Shown here in pieces: positions 39,354-49,229 of a DNA stretch of 64,000 nt. The notes under the pieces were generated by a model, which worked only from the letters and a program-made list of their open reading frames with translations, made no database searches and had not been told where the DNA came from. The translations under genes were made by a program, and so were the position numbers. The first letter of the stretch is position 1; each line of letters begins with the position of its first letter. The DNA comes from Sandaracinaceae bacterium (GTDB lineage: Bacteria; Myxococcota_A; Polyangia; Polyangiales; Houyiibacteriaceae): assembly GCA_020633055.1 (NCBI GenBank), contig JACKEJ010000010.1, forward strand, positions 434,001 through 498,000. The letters are read 5' to 3'.

Positions 39354-41741
39354 ATGAACGAACCCCACACGCCGCTCGGCCCGGTGGTGTTCGGCGAGCT
39401 CGCGCGGCGAGTCACCGCCTTGCGCTGGGTTGCGCTGGTGGTGTGTGCCGTGCTCACGTCCGTGTGTGGCTGGCTGGCCCTCGATCGGCTGACTGTGAAC
39501 CACCGCAGCGAGAATCTGCTCGGCAGCGACTCCGCCTCGGTCGCGACCCTCGAGCGCCTCGAGGCGCTCTTCGGGCACGACAAGGTGTTCCTCGTCAGTG
39601 CCCAGGGCGAGGTGCTCACCCCGCAGTTCCTTTCGCGCCTGCGTGCACTGCACGAGCGCATCGAGGGCCTCGGCCTCTCGGTGACCTCGCTGGCAAACGC
39701 GACGCAGCTGGTCCTCGCCGACGGCGAGCTGCGCGCGCGACCGTTGCTGACCGACGCGCCCAGCGACGACACGATCCCCGCGCTGCGGCGCGCCGTGCTC
39801 GGCAACCCAGCGCTCGTCGAGCACGTGATCAGCGGCGACGCCTACGGCGCCACGCTGCTGGTACGGAGCGAGGTCCACGACGACCAAGAGGCGATACGCG
39901 TCTGTGACGCGCTGACGGAACTGTTGGCCAACGCAACGGAGGAAGGGTTCCGGCTGAACCTGACTGGCATGGTCGCCCTGGACACGGCGCTCGACCACGC
40001 CATGCAACGCGATCTCCCGCTGGTCGTGGGGACGTGCCTCGCGACCATGCTCCTGATCCTCGCGTTCCTCTACCGCGGCCCCTTCGGGGTCGCTGGGCCG
40101 TTGCTGGTGGTCGTCCAGGCGGTGGTGTGGACGCTCGGCGCGATGGCCTACTTCGGGGTGCCGATGACGGGCGTCACGAGCGTCCTGGCGGCGTTCCTGA
40201 TCTGCGTGGGCATGGCCGACTCCATCCACGTGCAGTCGCACTTTCGCGACCTGCGGCGCGACGGCGCGACGCCGCGCGACGCCGTCGTCGAGGCCGTGTC
40301 GCAGACCGGGGTGCCTGTGCTGCTGACGTCCCTCACCACCATGGCGGGCCTGCTGAGCTTCCGGACCGCGAGCCTCGCGGCCATTGTGGACATGGGCACC
40401 TTCGGCGCTCTCGGCGTGGCCGCCGCGCTGCTGCTCTCGTTGGTGTTCCTGCCCGCCTTCCTCACGTTCCACCGTGGCGGCGGCCTCGGCGCCCGCGCCG
40501 CGCAGCGTGCACGCGAAGGCGTCCCCGTGGCTTCCGACCGCCTCGAGCGCGTACTCGCCTTGTGTGATGCGGCCTCCCGACCGCGGCGCGAGGCCGGCCG
40601 CCTCCGGTATGGTCGACGCAACCTCACTCTGCTCTTGTCGGCCGCGCTGCTGATCGCGTCTGGCTTCGGGCTGACCCACCTGCGCGGACGCCACGACCCA
40701 GTGGGTTGGCTCCCCACCGACGATCCGACGCGCGTCGCCATCGAAGAGGTCGACGCGGCCTTCGGCGGCACCGCCACGATCCAAGTGCTCGTCAGCGCAC
40801 CGTTGGGCCAGACGCTGATCCACGAGGACGCGATGCGACGCCTAGCAGCGCTCGCGGCTCACGCGCTCGCCTACGAGCCGCCCGGGGCTGGCCGAGAGCG
40901 CGTCGTGACGGGGGTGACGAGCGCCCTCGACCTGCTGCGCGAGGCGCAGCGCGCCGTGTCGGGTGAGCCCGACGGCTATGGCTTGCCCGAGACGGAGCAG
41001 GAGACCATCGAGCGCTTCGCGCAGCTGCGCGTGGTCGCACCAGAGACCTTGCGACGCTACCTCACGGACGACGGGAGGCACGCGCTCATGACGCTGCGCG
41101 TGCGCTGGCTCGAGGCCGGCGAGTACCGGCCGTTGGCGGCATACCTGGACGCCGGGATTCGGGAGCAGATCGGCACCGCAGCCCACGTGGAGCTGACCGG
41201 GTCGGCCTACACGGGCTTCGAGGTGGTGAGCGCGCTGATGGTGGACCTCACGAAGAGCTTCTTGGCCGCCCTCTGCGTCATCACGCTGCTGATGGTGCTG
41301 CTCTTCGGCGACTTCAAGCTCGGCCTGGTGGCCATGCTCCCGAGCCTGCTGCCGCTCGCGCTCGTCGGCGGCGCGATGGGCGCGCTCGGGATCCCGCTGG
41401 ACCTGAACACGCTGATGGTGGCCAGCATCGTCATCGGCATCGCCGTGGACGACACCATCCATTTCTTCTACGCCTTCCACGCGAGCGAGCCCACAGGTGG
41501 CACCGAAGGCGGCATCGCCGCCGTGTTCGCGCACACCGCACGCGCCATGGTAGCGACGAGCGCGGTGCTCGCCATCGGGTTCGCCACCTATGGCCTGGCC
41601 CGCCTCGAGAACATCCGTCACTTCGGCCTCTTGGTGGCACTGACGGTCATGGTGGCGCTCGCGTCGGACCTGGTCTTCACCCCCGCGCTGCTGCGCGCGA
41701 TCTACCACCGCGGCGTACGGCCACCCGGCCGCGACGCCTGA
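39354..41741 (+). CDS. MMPL/RND-family exporter (hydrophobe exporter type)
   Basis: The 795-residue inner membrane protein follows the two-half RND design. A first membrane helix is near 25-45 and an outer loop lies at about 50-220. Five helices follow at about 225-365 (LVVGTCLATMLLILAFLYRG, VLAAFLICVGMADSIHVQSH, LLLSLVFLPAFLTFH). The second half repeats this, with SFLAALCVITLLMVLLFGDF and VASIVIGIAVDDTIHFFYAF. The GMADSIH and IAVDDTIH motifs with conserved Asp are the proton-relay regions of MMPL transporters. Typical cargoes are lipids or hydrophobic molecules; here none is implied. It lies 93 bases after the vWA lipoprotein pair and may work with them. No adaptor or outer-membrane partner is near. 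Confidence 0.9.
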   Translation: MNEPHTPLGPVVFGELARRVTALRWVALVVCAVLTSVCGWLALDRLTVNHRSENLLGSDSASVATLERLEALFGHDKVFLVSAQGEVLTPQFLSRLRALHERIEGLGLSVTSLANATQLVLADGELRARPLLTDAPSDDTIPALRRAVLGNPALVEHVISGDAYGATLLVRSEVHDDQEAIRVCDALTELLANATEEGFRLNLTGMVALDTALDHAMQRDLPLVVGTCLATMLLILAFLYRGPFGVAGPLLVVVQAVVWTLGAMAYFGVPMTGVTSVLAAFLICVGMADSIHVQSHFRDLRRDGATPRDAVVEAVSQTGVPVLLTSLTTMAGLLSFRTASLAAIVDMGTFGALGVAAALLLSLVFLPAFLTFHRGGGLGARAAQRAREGVPVASDRLERVLALCDAASRPRREAGRLRYGRRNLTLLLSAALLIASGFGLTHLRGRHDPVGWLPTDDPTRVAIEEVDAAFGGTATIQVLVSAPLGQTLIHEDAMRRLAALAAHALAYEPPGAGRERVVTGVTSALDLLREAQRAVSGEPDGYGLPETEQETIERFAQLRVVAPETLRRYLTDDGRHALMTLRVRWLEAGEYRPLAAYLDAGIREQIGTAAHVELTGSAYTGFEVVSALMVDLTKSFLAALCVITLLMVLLFGDFKLGLVAMLPSLLPLALVGGAMGALGIPLDLNTLMVASIVIGIAVDDTIHFFYAFHASEPTGGTEGGIAAVFAHTARAMVATSAVLAIGFATYGLARLENIRHFGLLVALTVMVALASDLVFTPALLRAIYHRGVRPPGRDA

Positions 41742-41863
41742 CGTAACGCGGTCCGCGCCCGTGGCGTCATGGCCTCAGCGTCGGGACGCGCTGGCATACG
41801 TCCTTCCGGCGCCACCGCCGCATGCCGACGTGCGCACCGGCGCCCGGCGCGCACGTGACGCGC

Positions 41864-42529
41864 TCACAGGCCGAGGGCCTGGGAGACCAACGCGTCGTTC
41901 GAGAGCGCGCGCAGCCGCCGGGTAGTGCTGCGCACGCCGTAGAGGTCGTACACCAGCAACGCTGCGCCTTGCGTGACCATGCCCCACCCTGCCCCGCGGG
42001 CCGTGCCAGGGTGGCGCGTGCGCTGCGCGAGCCCCACCAAGAGCGCCCCTGCAACCACGTAGAGCACATCGAGCCCGGCGTTGACGGCGAACGACGTGCG
42101 CTTCCAACGCTCGCTGCGCGCCCACGCCGCCACACGCTCAGCCACCGTGTCGGGGGTCGCACCCGTCAGCTCGAAGGGCTCGGTCCGCGCGCGATGGCGA
42201 AGGTCCAGCTGCCCCAGGCCGAGCGGCACGTTGATGAGCCCGAACGACAGCGTGGTCAGCCCGAACGAGAGCCAGCGCGCGTCGTCGCGTCCGACCACCG
42301 CCGTGAGCGCGCCCGCCAGCGTGCCCACCACGCCCAGCGTGAAGAGCGCGGCCCCTTCGCGCCGGCGCTCGCGCACGTGCTGAAGACGCAGGGTGACGAC
42401 GTCGGGCCCCGCCTGCGCCCCGGCCATGAGTTCCTCGATGGGCGGCGGCGGCAAGGAGGACTGTGCGTCCACGCGGGCACTCACGCTCGCCAGCCCAGAG
42501 AGCGCGAGCGCGAACAACCATGTGCGCAC
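41864..42529 (-). CDS. Secreted or membrane protein with hydrophobic segments, unknown function
   Basis: The 221-residue protein begins with a signal peptide (MRTWLFALALSGLASVSARVDA). A charged helix RLQHVRERRREGAALFTLGV leads into four hydrophobic stretches (about 60-80, 88-105, 148-166, 178-198). It lies 6 bases after folE on the same strand and probably shares its transcript. I recognise no family. It could be an inner-membrane protein with four helices. Confidence 0.65.
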   Translation of the reverse strand: MRTWLFALALSGLASVSARVDAQSSLPPPPIEELMAGAQAGPDVVTLRLQHVRERRREGAALFTLGVVGTLAGALTAVVGRDDARWLSFGLTTLSFGLINVPLGLGQLDLRHRARTEPFELTGATPDTVAERVAAWARSERWKRTSFAVNAGLDVLYVVAGALLVGLAQRTRHPGTARGAGWGMVTQGAALLVYDLYGVRSTTRRLRALSNDALVSQALGL

Positions 42530-42535
42530 GACGCC

Positions 42536-43162
42536 TCAGCCCCCCGCCCCGCCGATGGCGCGCGGCAGGCCCACCAACGTCAGCAGCTCGAGGCGCGCCT
42601 TGTGGTCGTCCAGGAACACGCCGAGCAGCTTCGACGTGGTGGTCCACGAGCCCGTCTTCCGCACGCCGCGGTAGCACATGCAGAAGTGCTGACACTGCAC
42701 GATGACGGCCACGCCTTGAGGCTGGAGGTGCTCTTGGATGGCGTTCGCGATCTGGGCGGTGAGCTTCTCCTGGACCTGCAAGCGGCGCGCGAAGACGTCC
42801 ACCGTGCGCGCCAGCTTGCTCAGCCCCACGACGCGCCCGTTGGGGATGTACGCAACGTGAGCCTTCCCGACGAAGGGCACCATGTGATGTTCGCAGTGGC
42901 TGTGCAGCTCGATGTCACTCACCAGGACGAGCTCGTCGTAGCCCTCCACCTCTTCGAACGTCTTCGCCAGGTGCTCGGCCGGGTCCTCGAGGTAGCCCGC
43001 GAAGTGCTCGGCCATCGCGTTCACCACGCGCTTCGGCGTCTCGAGCAGGCCCTCGCGCTCGGGGTCGTCTCCCAGGTAGCGCAGCAACGCGCGCACGTGC
43101 TCACGCGCTTCTTCCTCGGTGGGTCTTGGCTTGGTCACGGCGCGGTGGCTCCTATAGACCAT
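42536..43162 (-). CDS. folE: GTP cyclohydrolase I
   Basis: FolE makes 7,8-dihydroneopterin triphosphate from GTP, the entry to folate and pterin synthesis. The 208-residue protein shows ERYLGDDPEREGLLETPKRV-like N-terminal segments. The zinc and active-site region is SHCEHHMVPFVGKAHVAYIP, and GRVVGLSKLARTVDVFARRL and FCMCYRGVRKTGSWTTTS follow. Zinc ligands Cys and His are present in both blocks. It is a full-length homologue of the type IA enzyme. It overlaps the lipoprotein gene before it by 11 bases. Confidence 0.95.
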   Translation of the reverse strand: MVYRSHRAVTKPRPTEEEAREHVRALLRYLGDDPEREGLLETPKRVVNAMAEHFAGYLEDPAEHLAKTFEEVEGYDELVLVSDIELHSHCEHHMVPFVGKAHVAYIPNGRVVGLSKLARTVDVFARRLQVQEKLTAQIANAIQEHLQPQGVAVIVQCQHFCMCYRGVRKTGSWTTTSKLLGVFLDDHKARLELLTLVGLPRAIGGAGG

Positions 43163-43637
43163 CGGCGATCAGCTGCACGTTGTGCTGCGTGATGCGGATG
43201 AGGCGGCTCGTCTTGCTGCCCCCGCGGAGCGAGGTGGAGTCGCTCTCGAAGTCGCGCACCACGGCCCCGGCCGGATCGTAGACGATGGTGCGCGTGTGCA
43301 TGCGCACGGGGCCGAAGCCATTGCGGAACTGTGTGATGTAGATGTGCACGTTGAACGGCACCTGCCCCTGGCCGAGCCCGGTGAGCACGCGCGCCATCTC
43401 GCCCGGGACGTTGTTGTTCGCCAGCATGGCGACCTTGTCGGCCTCGAGCTCGGGGGCGAGCATGACCTGCACGCTCGCGACGTGACCGACGAACAGCACG
43501 GACCCCTGCGCGGAGCGTGGCGCGACTGGCCGCAGGCGGAAGCCACCGCCGCACCCCGCCAGCGTGGCGAGCACCAGGGCCAGGCCGAGGGGCGCGAGGT
43601 AGGACACGGATGGCGTGAGTGGGTGGCGTGCGTGCAT
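43152..43637 (-). CDS. Lipoprotein of unknown function, 161 aa
   Basis: ATG 43637 gives a lipoprotein signal MHARHPLTPSVSYLAPLGLA with lipobox LATLAGC. The mature part is beta-rich (GSVLFVGHVASVQVMLAPEL, FNVHIYITQFRNGFGPVRMH, TRTIVYDPAGAVVRDFESDS) and ends ITQHNVQLIADGL. The open frame extends further upstream but without signal or family sense. It is the first gene before folE, overlapping it by 11 bases. The reason for coupling with folE is unclear. Confidence 0.75.
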   Translation of the reverse strand: MHARHPLTPSVSYLAPLGLALVLATLAGCGGGFRLRPVAPRSAQGSVLFVGHVASVQVMLAPELEADKVAMLANNNVPGEMARVLTGLGQGQVPFNVHIYITQFRNGFGPVRMHTRTIVYDPAGAVVRDFESDSTSLRGGSKTSRLIRITQHNVQLIADGL

Positions 43638-43731
43638 GGGGTCCTCTGGGACGGGGAAGCAGGACGACGGGAGTGAGAAGCGAACGAGTGTACTACGCAT
43701 GGTGCGCGGGGGCGCCTGATACAGTGCGCGT

Positions 43732-44163
43732 ATGCGCGTCGAAGACACCCTCCGCATCCACGAGCTCTTGTTCGCGTACAGCGACGCCATCGACCAGCAG
43801 CGCTTCGATGCGCTCGCCGACGTGTTCACGGTCGACGCCGACATCGACTTCCGCCAGACCGGTGGACCACGGCACCAGCTCGCTGAGATGCAGGTGTTCC
43901 TGGCCCAAGAGCTCGCGCGCTACCGTCGCCTGCAGCACTTCATCAGCAACGTGCGGGTGCGCTTCGACGAGCGCGACGCCACGCGCGCGTCCGCACGCTC
44001 GTACGTGCTGGCGCAGCACGGCTACCTCGCCGACGGCAAGATGCGCTTCTTCCAGCTGGGCGGCGAATACGAAGACGCGCTGTCCCGGCGCGACGAGGGG
44101 TGGCGGATCGCGGCGCGCACCCTGCACCTGCGCTGGCTCGACGGTGAGCTGCCTCAGTCCTGA
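43732..44163 (+). CDS. SnoaL-like / NTF2-fold protein
   Basis: The 143-residue product has the SnoaL-4 pattern: RIHELLFAYSDAIDQQRFDA, LADVFTVDADIDFRQTGGPR, RLQHFISNVRVRFDERDATR, then a long strand segment and EGWRIAARTLHLRWLDGELP. Conserved His (LQHF) and the beginning Y-D-x-x-D are typical. Members include ketosteroid-isomerase-type enzymes and small non-enzymatic proteins; the substrate is unknown. The 3' end overlaps the convergent truncated-globin gene by 10 bases. Confidence 0.75.
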   Translation: MRVEDTLRIHELLFAYSDAIDQQRFDALADVFTVDADIDFRQTGGPRHQLAEMQVFLAQELARYRRLQHFISNVRVRFDERDATRASARSYVLAQHGYLADGKMRFFQLGGEYEDALSRRDEGWRIAARTLHLRWLDGELPQS

Positions 44164-44534
44164 CAGCCGCTGCCCTGCTGCTGGGTGACCTCGCCGCGCA
44201 GGGAATCTTGGTAGGCCAGCCAGCGTGCGATGACGTCGTCCGCGAGCCCGTGCTCGCGCGCCGTGTCCTCGAGCAGCTTGCGGCGCCGCATGAACTGCCC
44301 GCCCAGGATGGCGTGCGGGCCGTGCGCGGTGCGCAGGGGGCGCCCCTCGTACACCACCGGCGCGCCGAAGTAGTGCGCCGCGTGCTGGTACTCGAAGCGC
44401 TTCACACGCGCGCGGTCTGCGCGGCGGAAGTGGAAGCCGATCATCATGTCGTCGAAGCAGCGGTCCACGAACGCGTCGATCAACGGTCGCAGGCGCGCCT
44501 CGCCGCCGAGCTCGTCGAACTCACTGGCTGGCAC
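44154..44534 (-). CDS. Truncated hemoglobin-like protein
   Basis: The 126-residue protein shows the truncated globin order: FDELGGEARLRPLIDAFVDR, then CFDDMMIGFHFRRADRARVK, EYQHAAHYFGAPVVYEGRPL and AHGPHAILGGQFMRRRKLLE. The proximal His is probably in AHGPH. The Phe/Tyr distribution suggests group III or a divergent member. Family roles include oxygen or nitric oxide binding. The start overlaps the ketopantoate-reductase-like gene end by 14 bases, so it is the last gene of the rpe operon. Confidence 0.78.
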   Translation of the reverse strand: MPASEFDELGGEARLRPLIDAFVDRCFDDMMIGFHFRRADRARVKRFEYQHAAHYFGAPVVYEGRPLRTAHGPHAILGGQFMRRRKLLEDTAREHGLADDVIARWLAYQDSLRGEVTQQQGSGCQD

Positions 44535-45489
44535 CGAACACTCTCTGGTTCAGCTCGCCGATGTGCGCTGCCGGGAGCTGCCGCTCCGCCGCGCTGTCGA
44601 GGTAGCCGCGCAGCATCAGGCGCGTCTGCTCACCCACCTTCGTGAAGTGGTAGCGGAGGTACAGCTCGGCGTCGAAGGGCGCGAGCCAGGTGGCTCCATA
44701 GGAGATGAGGGAGAACAGCGGTCGCCGGAGGAGCGGGCGGAACCAAGGGGCGGGCACACCCAGCTCGGCCCCCACCAGAGTCAGCGCCTCTCGCGCCGCG
44801 CCTGCCGCGAGCGTCAGCCAGTCGCCCTTCCGTAGCGACGCCATCCGCCAGCCGGCGCCCTCCAGCGCGACCACCATGGGCATCATCAAGCACGAGCTGA
44901 ACGCCAGGCTCACGCGCGCATCGGCGACCACGCCAGCAGGACACCCGCCGCGTCGCAACAGATCCGAGACGGCTCGCACACGCGTCGGCGTGGCGCCGCT
45001 GAACTTGCTCGGCGACAGACGCGGCAGCACGTAGGCGACGCCGGGTGGGTCGACGTTCTCCCCGGGCAACGGCGCCTGATACGCGATCATCCCGATCAGT
45101 CCGTCGACCACCTGCTCGCGCGGCAGGTGCTGATCGAGCAGCGCGCGCACCTGCATGCCGGGCAGCATGCACACCAGCGACGTCTTCGGCGCGCGGGCCA
45201 CCGCCGCGAGCGCGCCATCCAGCGCTCCGGACGTGAGGGCGTTGGTCGGCACGCACAGCCAGACCTGGTCGTAGCCGTCCGCCAGCGCCTCCACGTCGTG
45301 CTGGACGTGCGTCGGACGCAGCGCTTGCGGGCTGCGGCTCGGCAAGCGGTAGAGGGGCACGCCCGCCTCGAGCTCGGCCACGTATCGCTCCCGCACGAAG
45401 TAGGTGACCTCGGCGCCAGCCGCGAGCATGTGCAGCCCGTACACCTGCCCAACAGCCCCGCCCCCGACGATGGCGACCCGCGCGCTCAT
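44521..45489 (-). CDS. Ketopantoate reductase-like (ApbA/PanE family) oxidoreductase
   Basis: The 322-residue protein starts MSARVAIVGGGAVGQVYGLH, the NAD(P) loop of the PanE family. VWLCVPTNAL and the long helical C-terminal domain with GATPTRVRAVSDLLRRGG follow. The conserved Lys/Asn/Ser/Glu active-site set of true PanE is hard to confirm: FSSCLMMPMVVALEGAG takes the place of the usual KLxxNxxxNP block. It is therefore probably a member with another substrate. The gene sits 4 bases after the FHA-sigma54 regulator. Confidence 0.75.
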   Translation of the reverse strand: MSARVAIVGGGAVGQVYGLHMLAAGAEVTYFVRERYVAELEAGVPLYRLPSRSPQALRPTHVQHDVEALADGYDQVWLCVPTNALTSGALDGALAAVARAPKTSLVCMLPGMQVRALLDQHLPREQVVDGLIGMIAYQAPLPGENVDPPGVAYVLPRLSPSKFSGATPTRVRAVSDLLRRGGCPAGVVADARVSLAFSSCLMMPMVVALEGAGWRMASLRKGDWLTLAAGAAREALTLVGAELGVPAPWFRPLLRRPLFSLISYGATWLAPFDAELYLRYHFTKVGEQTRLMLRGYLDSAAERQLPAAHIGELNQRVFGASQ

Positions 45490-45493
45490 GCGG

Positions 45494-46875
<1,382 letters not shown>

Positions 46876-46879
<4 letters not shown>

Positions 46880-47565
46880 TCCGCGCAGTCCTGACGGATG
46901 GCTCGCATGGCCGCAGCGTAGTCGGATGCCGCGAAGACCGCACTCCCCGCGACGAGGACGTCGGCGCCTGCCGCGACGACCTGGCGTGCCGTGCCCACCT
47001 TCACCCCCCCATCCACTTGGAGGTCCGTGTCGAGCTCACGTTCGTCGATCATGCGCCGCAACCGCTCGAGCTTGGGGAGCACGGCCGGGATGAAGGACTG
47101 GCCACCGAAGCCGGGGTTGACGCTCATGACGAGCACGAGGTCGCACAGGTCCAGCACGTATCCGAGGCACCCCTCGTCCGTATGAGGGTTGAGCGAGACG
47201 CCGGCGCGCTTTCCCAGCGCGCGGATCTGTTGGAGCACGCGGTGGAGGTGCGGGCAGGTCTCGGCGTGTACCGTGATGACGTCTGCCCCGGCCGCCGCGA
47301 AGTCTTCCACGTAGCGCTCAGGCTCGACGATCATGAGGTGACAGTCGAGCACCTTGGTGGTGACCGGACGCAGCGCCCGGACGACGGGCGGACCGAACGT
47401 GATGTTGGGCACGAAGCGGCCGTCCATCACGTCCAGGTGGATCCACTCGGCGCCGCCTTCGTCGACACTCCTCACCTCCTCGCCCAGTCGGGCGAAGTCG
47501 GCAGCGAGGACGGAGGGAGCGAGGCGGAGCGGCTTCGAAGAGCGTGGCACGCAGGTAGAATCCAC
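46876..47565 (-). CDS. rpe: Ribulose-phosphate 3-epimerase
   Basis: Rpe interconverts ribulose 5-phosphate and xylulose 5-phosphate in the pentose phosphate pathway. The 229-residue TIM barrel shows LAPSVLAADFARLGEEV and GAEWIHLDVMDGRFVPNITF (metal-binding Asp). VLDCHLMIVEPERYVEDFAA, VLVMSVNPGFGGQSFIP and VDGGVKVGTARQVVAAGADV also match. Start at GTG 47565; an internal GTG at 47550 is an alternative. It is first in a four-gene operon with a sigma-54 activator, a PanE-like gene and a truncated globin. Confidence 0.95.
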
Positions 47566-47673
47566 GCTGGCCCACGCGTGTCAACCACCACCCCCCCGCC
47601 CCACCCCGGAAAACAGGCGACTTGCGGATTTCTGGACGCTCCCGGGGCGTTTGGCTATGGGAACGACACCACG

Positions 47674-48708
47674 ATGCTTGAGCACGGATCAGATTGGCCG
47701 AAACGGCCTCCCGACGGTCGGACGTTGGTGGCCTGGGCACGACGACGAGCCGACACCAACGCATCCGCGAGGAGGCGCGACGTCGCACGCGGGTGGCTGG
47801 TGGCCACCCTGGCGCTCACGGCGCTCGTGCCGACATCGGCTGCTGGCCAGGTCGAGGCCCCGAGCGGCGTCCTGGACGAGGCCACGACGGAGCGCGCCCG
47901 CGAGGACACGCTCGAGACGGCGCGCGGCATCGCCATGGGGTCGGGCTCACGCGCGACGGCCACGGGGACTTCGGCGCTGGCCTACAACAACGCCAATCTG
48001 GCGCTCCTGCGCCTGTACCACGTCGAAGCTGGCTTCCAGTACATCACGGGGCGCAACGCGTTCACCATCGGGTCTGCCGTGGCCGACTCGATCAGCAGCG
48101 CCCTCGCGGCCGGGTTCAGCTTCCGCGGGTTCTTCGGGAACGGGCGTGACTACAACGGATGGGACGGACGGCTGGGCCTCGGCATGGCGCTCGCGCCAGC
48201 CATCTCCCTGGGCCTGGGCGCGCGGTTCCTGCGCATGAGCCCGCGTGACCGAGACGACAACGACACGCCCATCGGAGAGCACGCGCGGGGCTTCACGCTC
48301 GACGCGAGCGCGACGGTCACGCCCATCGAGTGGCTCCACTTCTCGGTCTTGGCCTACAACCTGATCGACCTCGACTCCGCGCTGGCCCCCGTTCAGATTG
48401 GAGGCAGCCTCGGCGCGTTGGTGTCCGACTTCGGCCTGGCCGTGGGCGCGGACGTGCTCGTCGACATCAGCACGTTCTCCTCGCCACGCGTGCTGGGCGG
48501 CTTCGGCCTCGAGTACACCATCTCGGACATCGTCCCCGTTCGGCTCGGATACCGTCGCGACGGTGGCCGCGACGTCCACACGCTGACCCTCGGCGCGGGC
48601 TACTTCGACTCGAAGTTCGAGGTCGACTTCGCGCTTCGGCACGACCTGCGCGCGCGCGCGCGGCGGCAGACCGAGCTCATGCTGACGGTGCGCTACAACG
48701 TGCAGTAG
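47674..48708 (+). CDS. Predicted outer-membrane beta-barrel protein
   Basis: From ATG 47674 (MLEHGSDWPKRPPDGRTLVA) the 344-residue product has an unusually long basic leader, then a hydrophobic core and cut site near TSAAGQ. After the leader it reads ARGIAMGSGSRATATGTSAL and then about 12 amphipathic strands with alternating hydrophobic residues (VEAGFQYITG, LAAGFSFRGFFGNGR, LGLGARFLRMS, FSVLAYNLIDL, LTLGAGYFDS). It ends KFEVDFALRHDLR... and TELMLTVRYNVQ, a C-terminal barrel strand. Similar proteins are called PorV/OmpP1-like in annotation, but I cannot pick one. It is divergent from rpe and lies immediately before oriC. Confidence 0.75.
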   Translation: MLEHGSDWPKRPPDGRTLVAWARRRADTNASARRRDVARGWLVATLALTALVPTSAAGQVEAPSGVLDEATTERAREDTLETARGIAMGSGSRATATGTSALAYNNANLALLRLYHVEAGFQYITGRNAFTIGSAVADSISSALAAGFSFRGFFGNGRDYNGWDGRLGLGMALAPAISLGLGARFLRMSPRDRDDNDTPIGEHARGFTLDASATVTPIEWLHFSVLAYNLIDLDSALAPVQIGGSLGALVSDFGLAVGADVLVDISTFSSPRVLGGFGLEYTISDIVPVRLGYRRDGGRDVHTLTLGAGYFDSKFEVDFALRHDLRARARRQTELMLTVRYNVQ

Positions 48709-49229
48709 CCCCGAGGGTCGTCGTTTCGTTCACAAGCTGTGGATAACCTGTGAGCCACGCGCGGGGTAAGCCACAGGGTGTGATCTGAACGTCTGCACAG
48801 CGCCGCGGAGGATGCGCTTGATGGCTCGAATGGAATCGCCACGCGAGTCATCCACATGTCACACAGGTGATCCACAGCGTCTCTCGGAGGCTCTCGGAGA
48901 AATCGCGGATCCACCTTGTTTTATGGTCGATTTCTCGATCACGACACCCCCGTAGCGCGTCACCTCTGCGCACACGCGGACCCCTCGAAAGAAACTTGTG
49001 AGCGAATCGTTCGCGATCCTCGTGAGTTAGGATTTTCCTCCAACGAACCCGTAGACGCTCGATTCGGGGACTGCTAGTTTCGCTTTCCCTTCGGTGGGGA
49101 TGTCCAGAGTGGCAGCCGCCGGGTAGCAAACCACTCTCCTCCCGAACAGCAAGTAAGACGTGGCGAACACTCTGTGCTCCATGTGTGGGTAACTGCGTGC
49201 ATCGTCTTGCAATGTGAAGGTATTTGCCC
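48709..49229. other. Probable chromosomal replication origin (oriC)
   Basis: This 521-base gap directly upstream of dnaA has no gene. It holds one perfect DnaA box on the minus strand (TGTGGATAA, 48738-48746). Two 8-of-9 boxes on the plus strand are 20 bases apart (TCATCCACA 48848-48856, TGATCCACA 48868-48876). A weaker one on the minus strand is at 49184-49192 (TGTGGGTAA). A direct repeat CTCTCGGAG occurs twice in tandem (48880-48898), followed by the more AT-rich stretch CTTGTTTTATGGTCGATTTC (48915-48934). Origins in this phylum are often at dnaA. rpmH, dnaN, recF and gyrB are absent from this neighbourhood. Promoter and leader of dnaA must be in the same gap. Confidence 0.7.

Noticed and set aside
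44521..45489. Naming the PanE-family gene panE.
   Set aside because: The expected active-site Lys-x-x-x-Asn block is not evident and the gene is not near other pantothenate genes.
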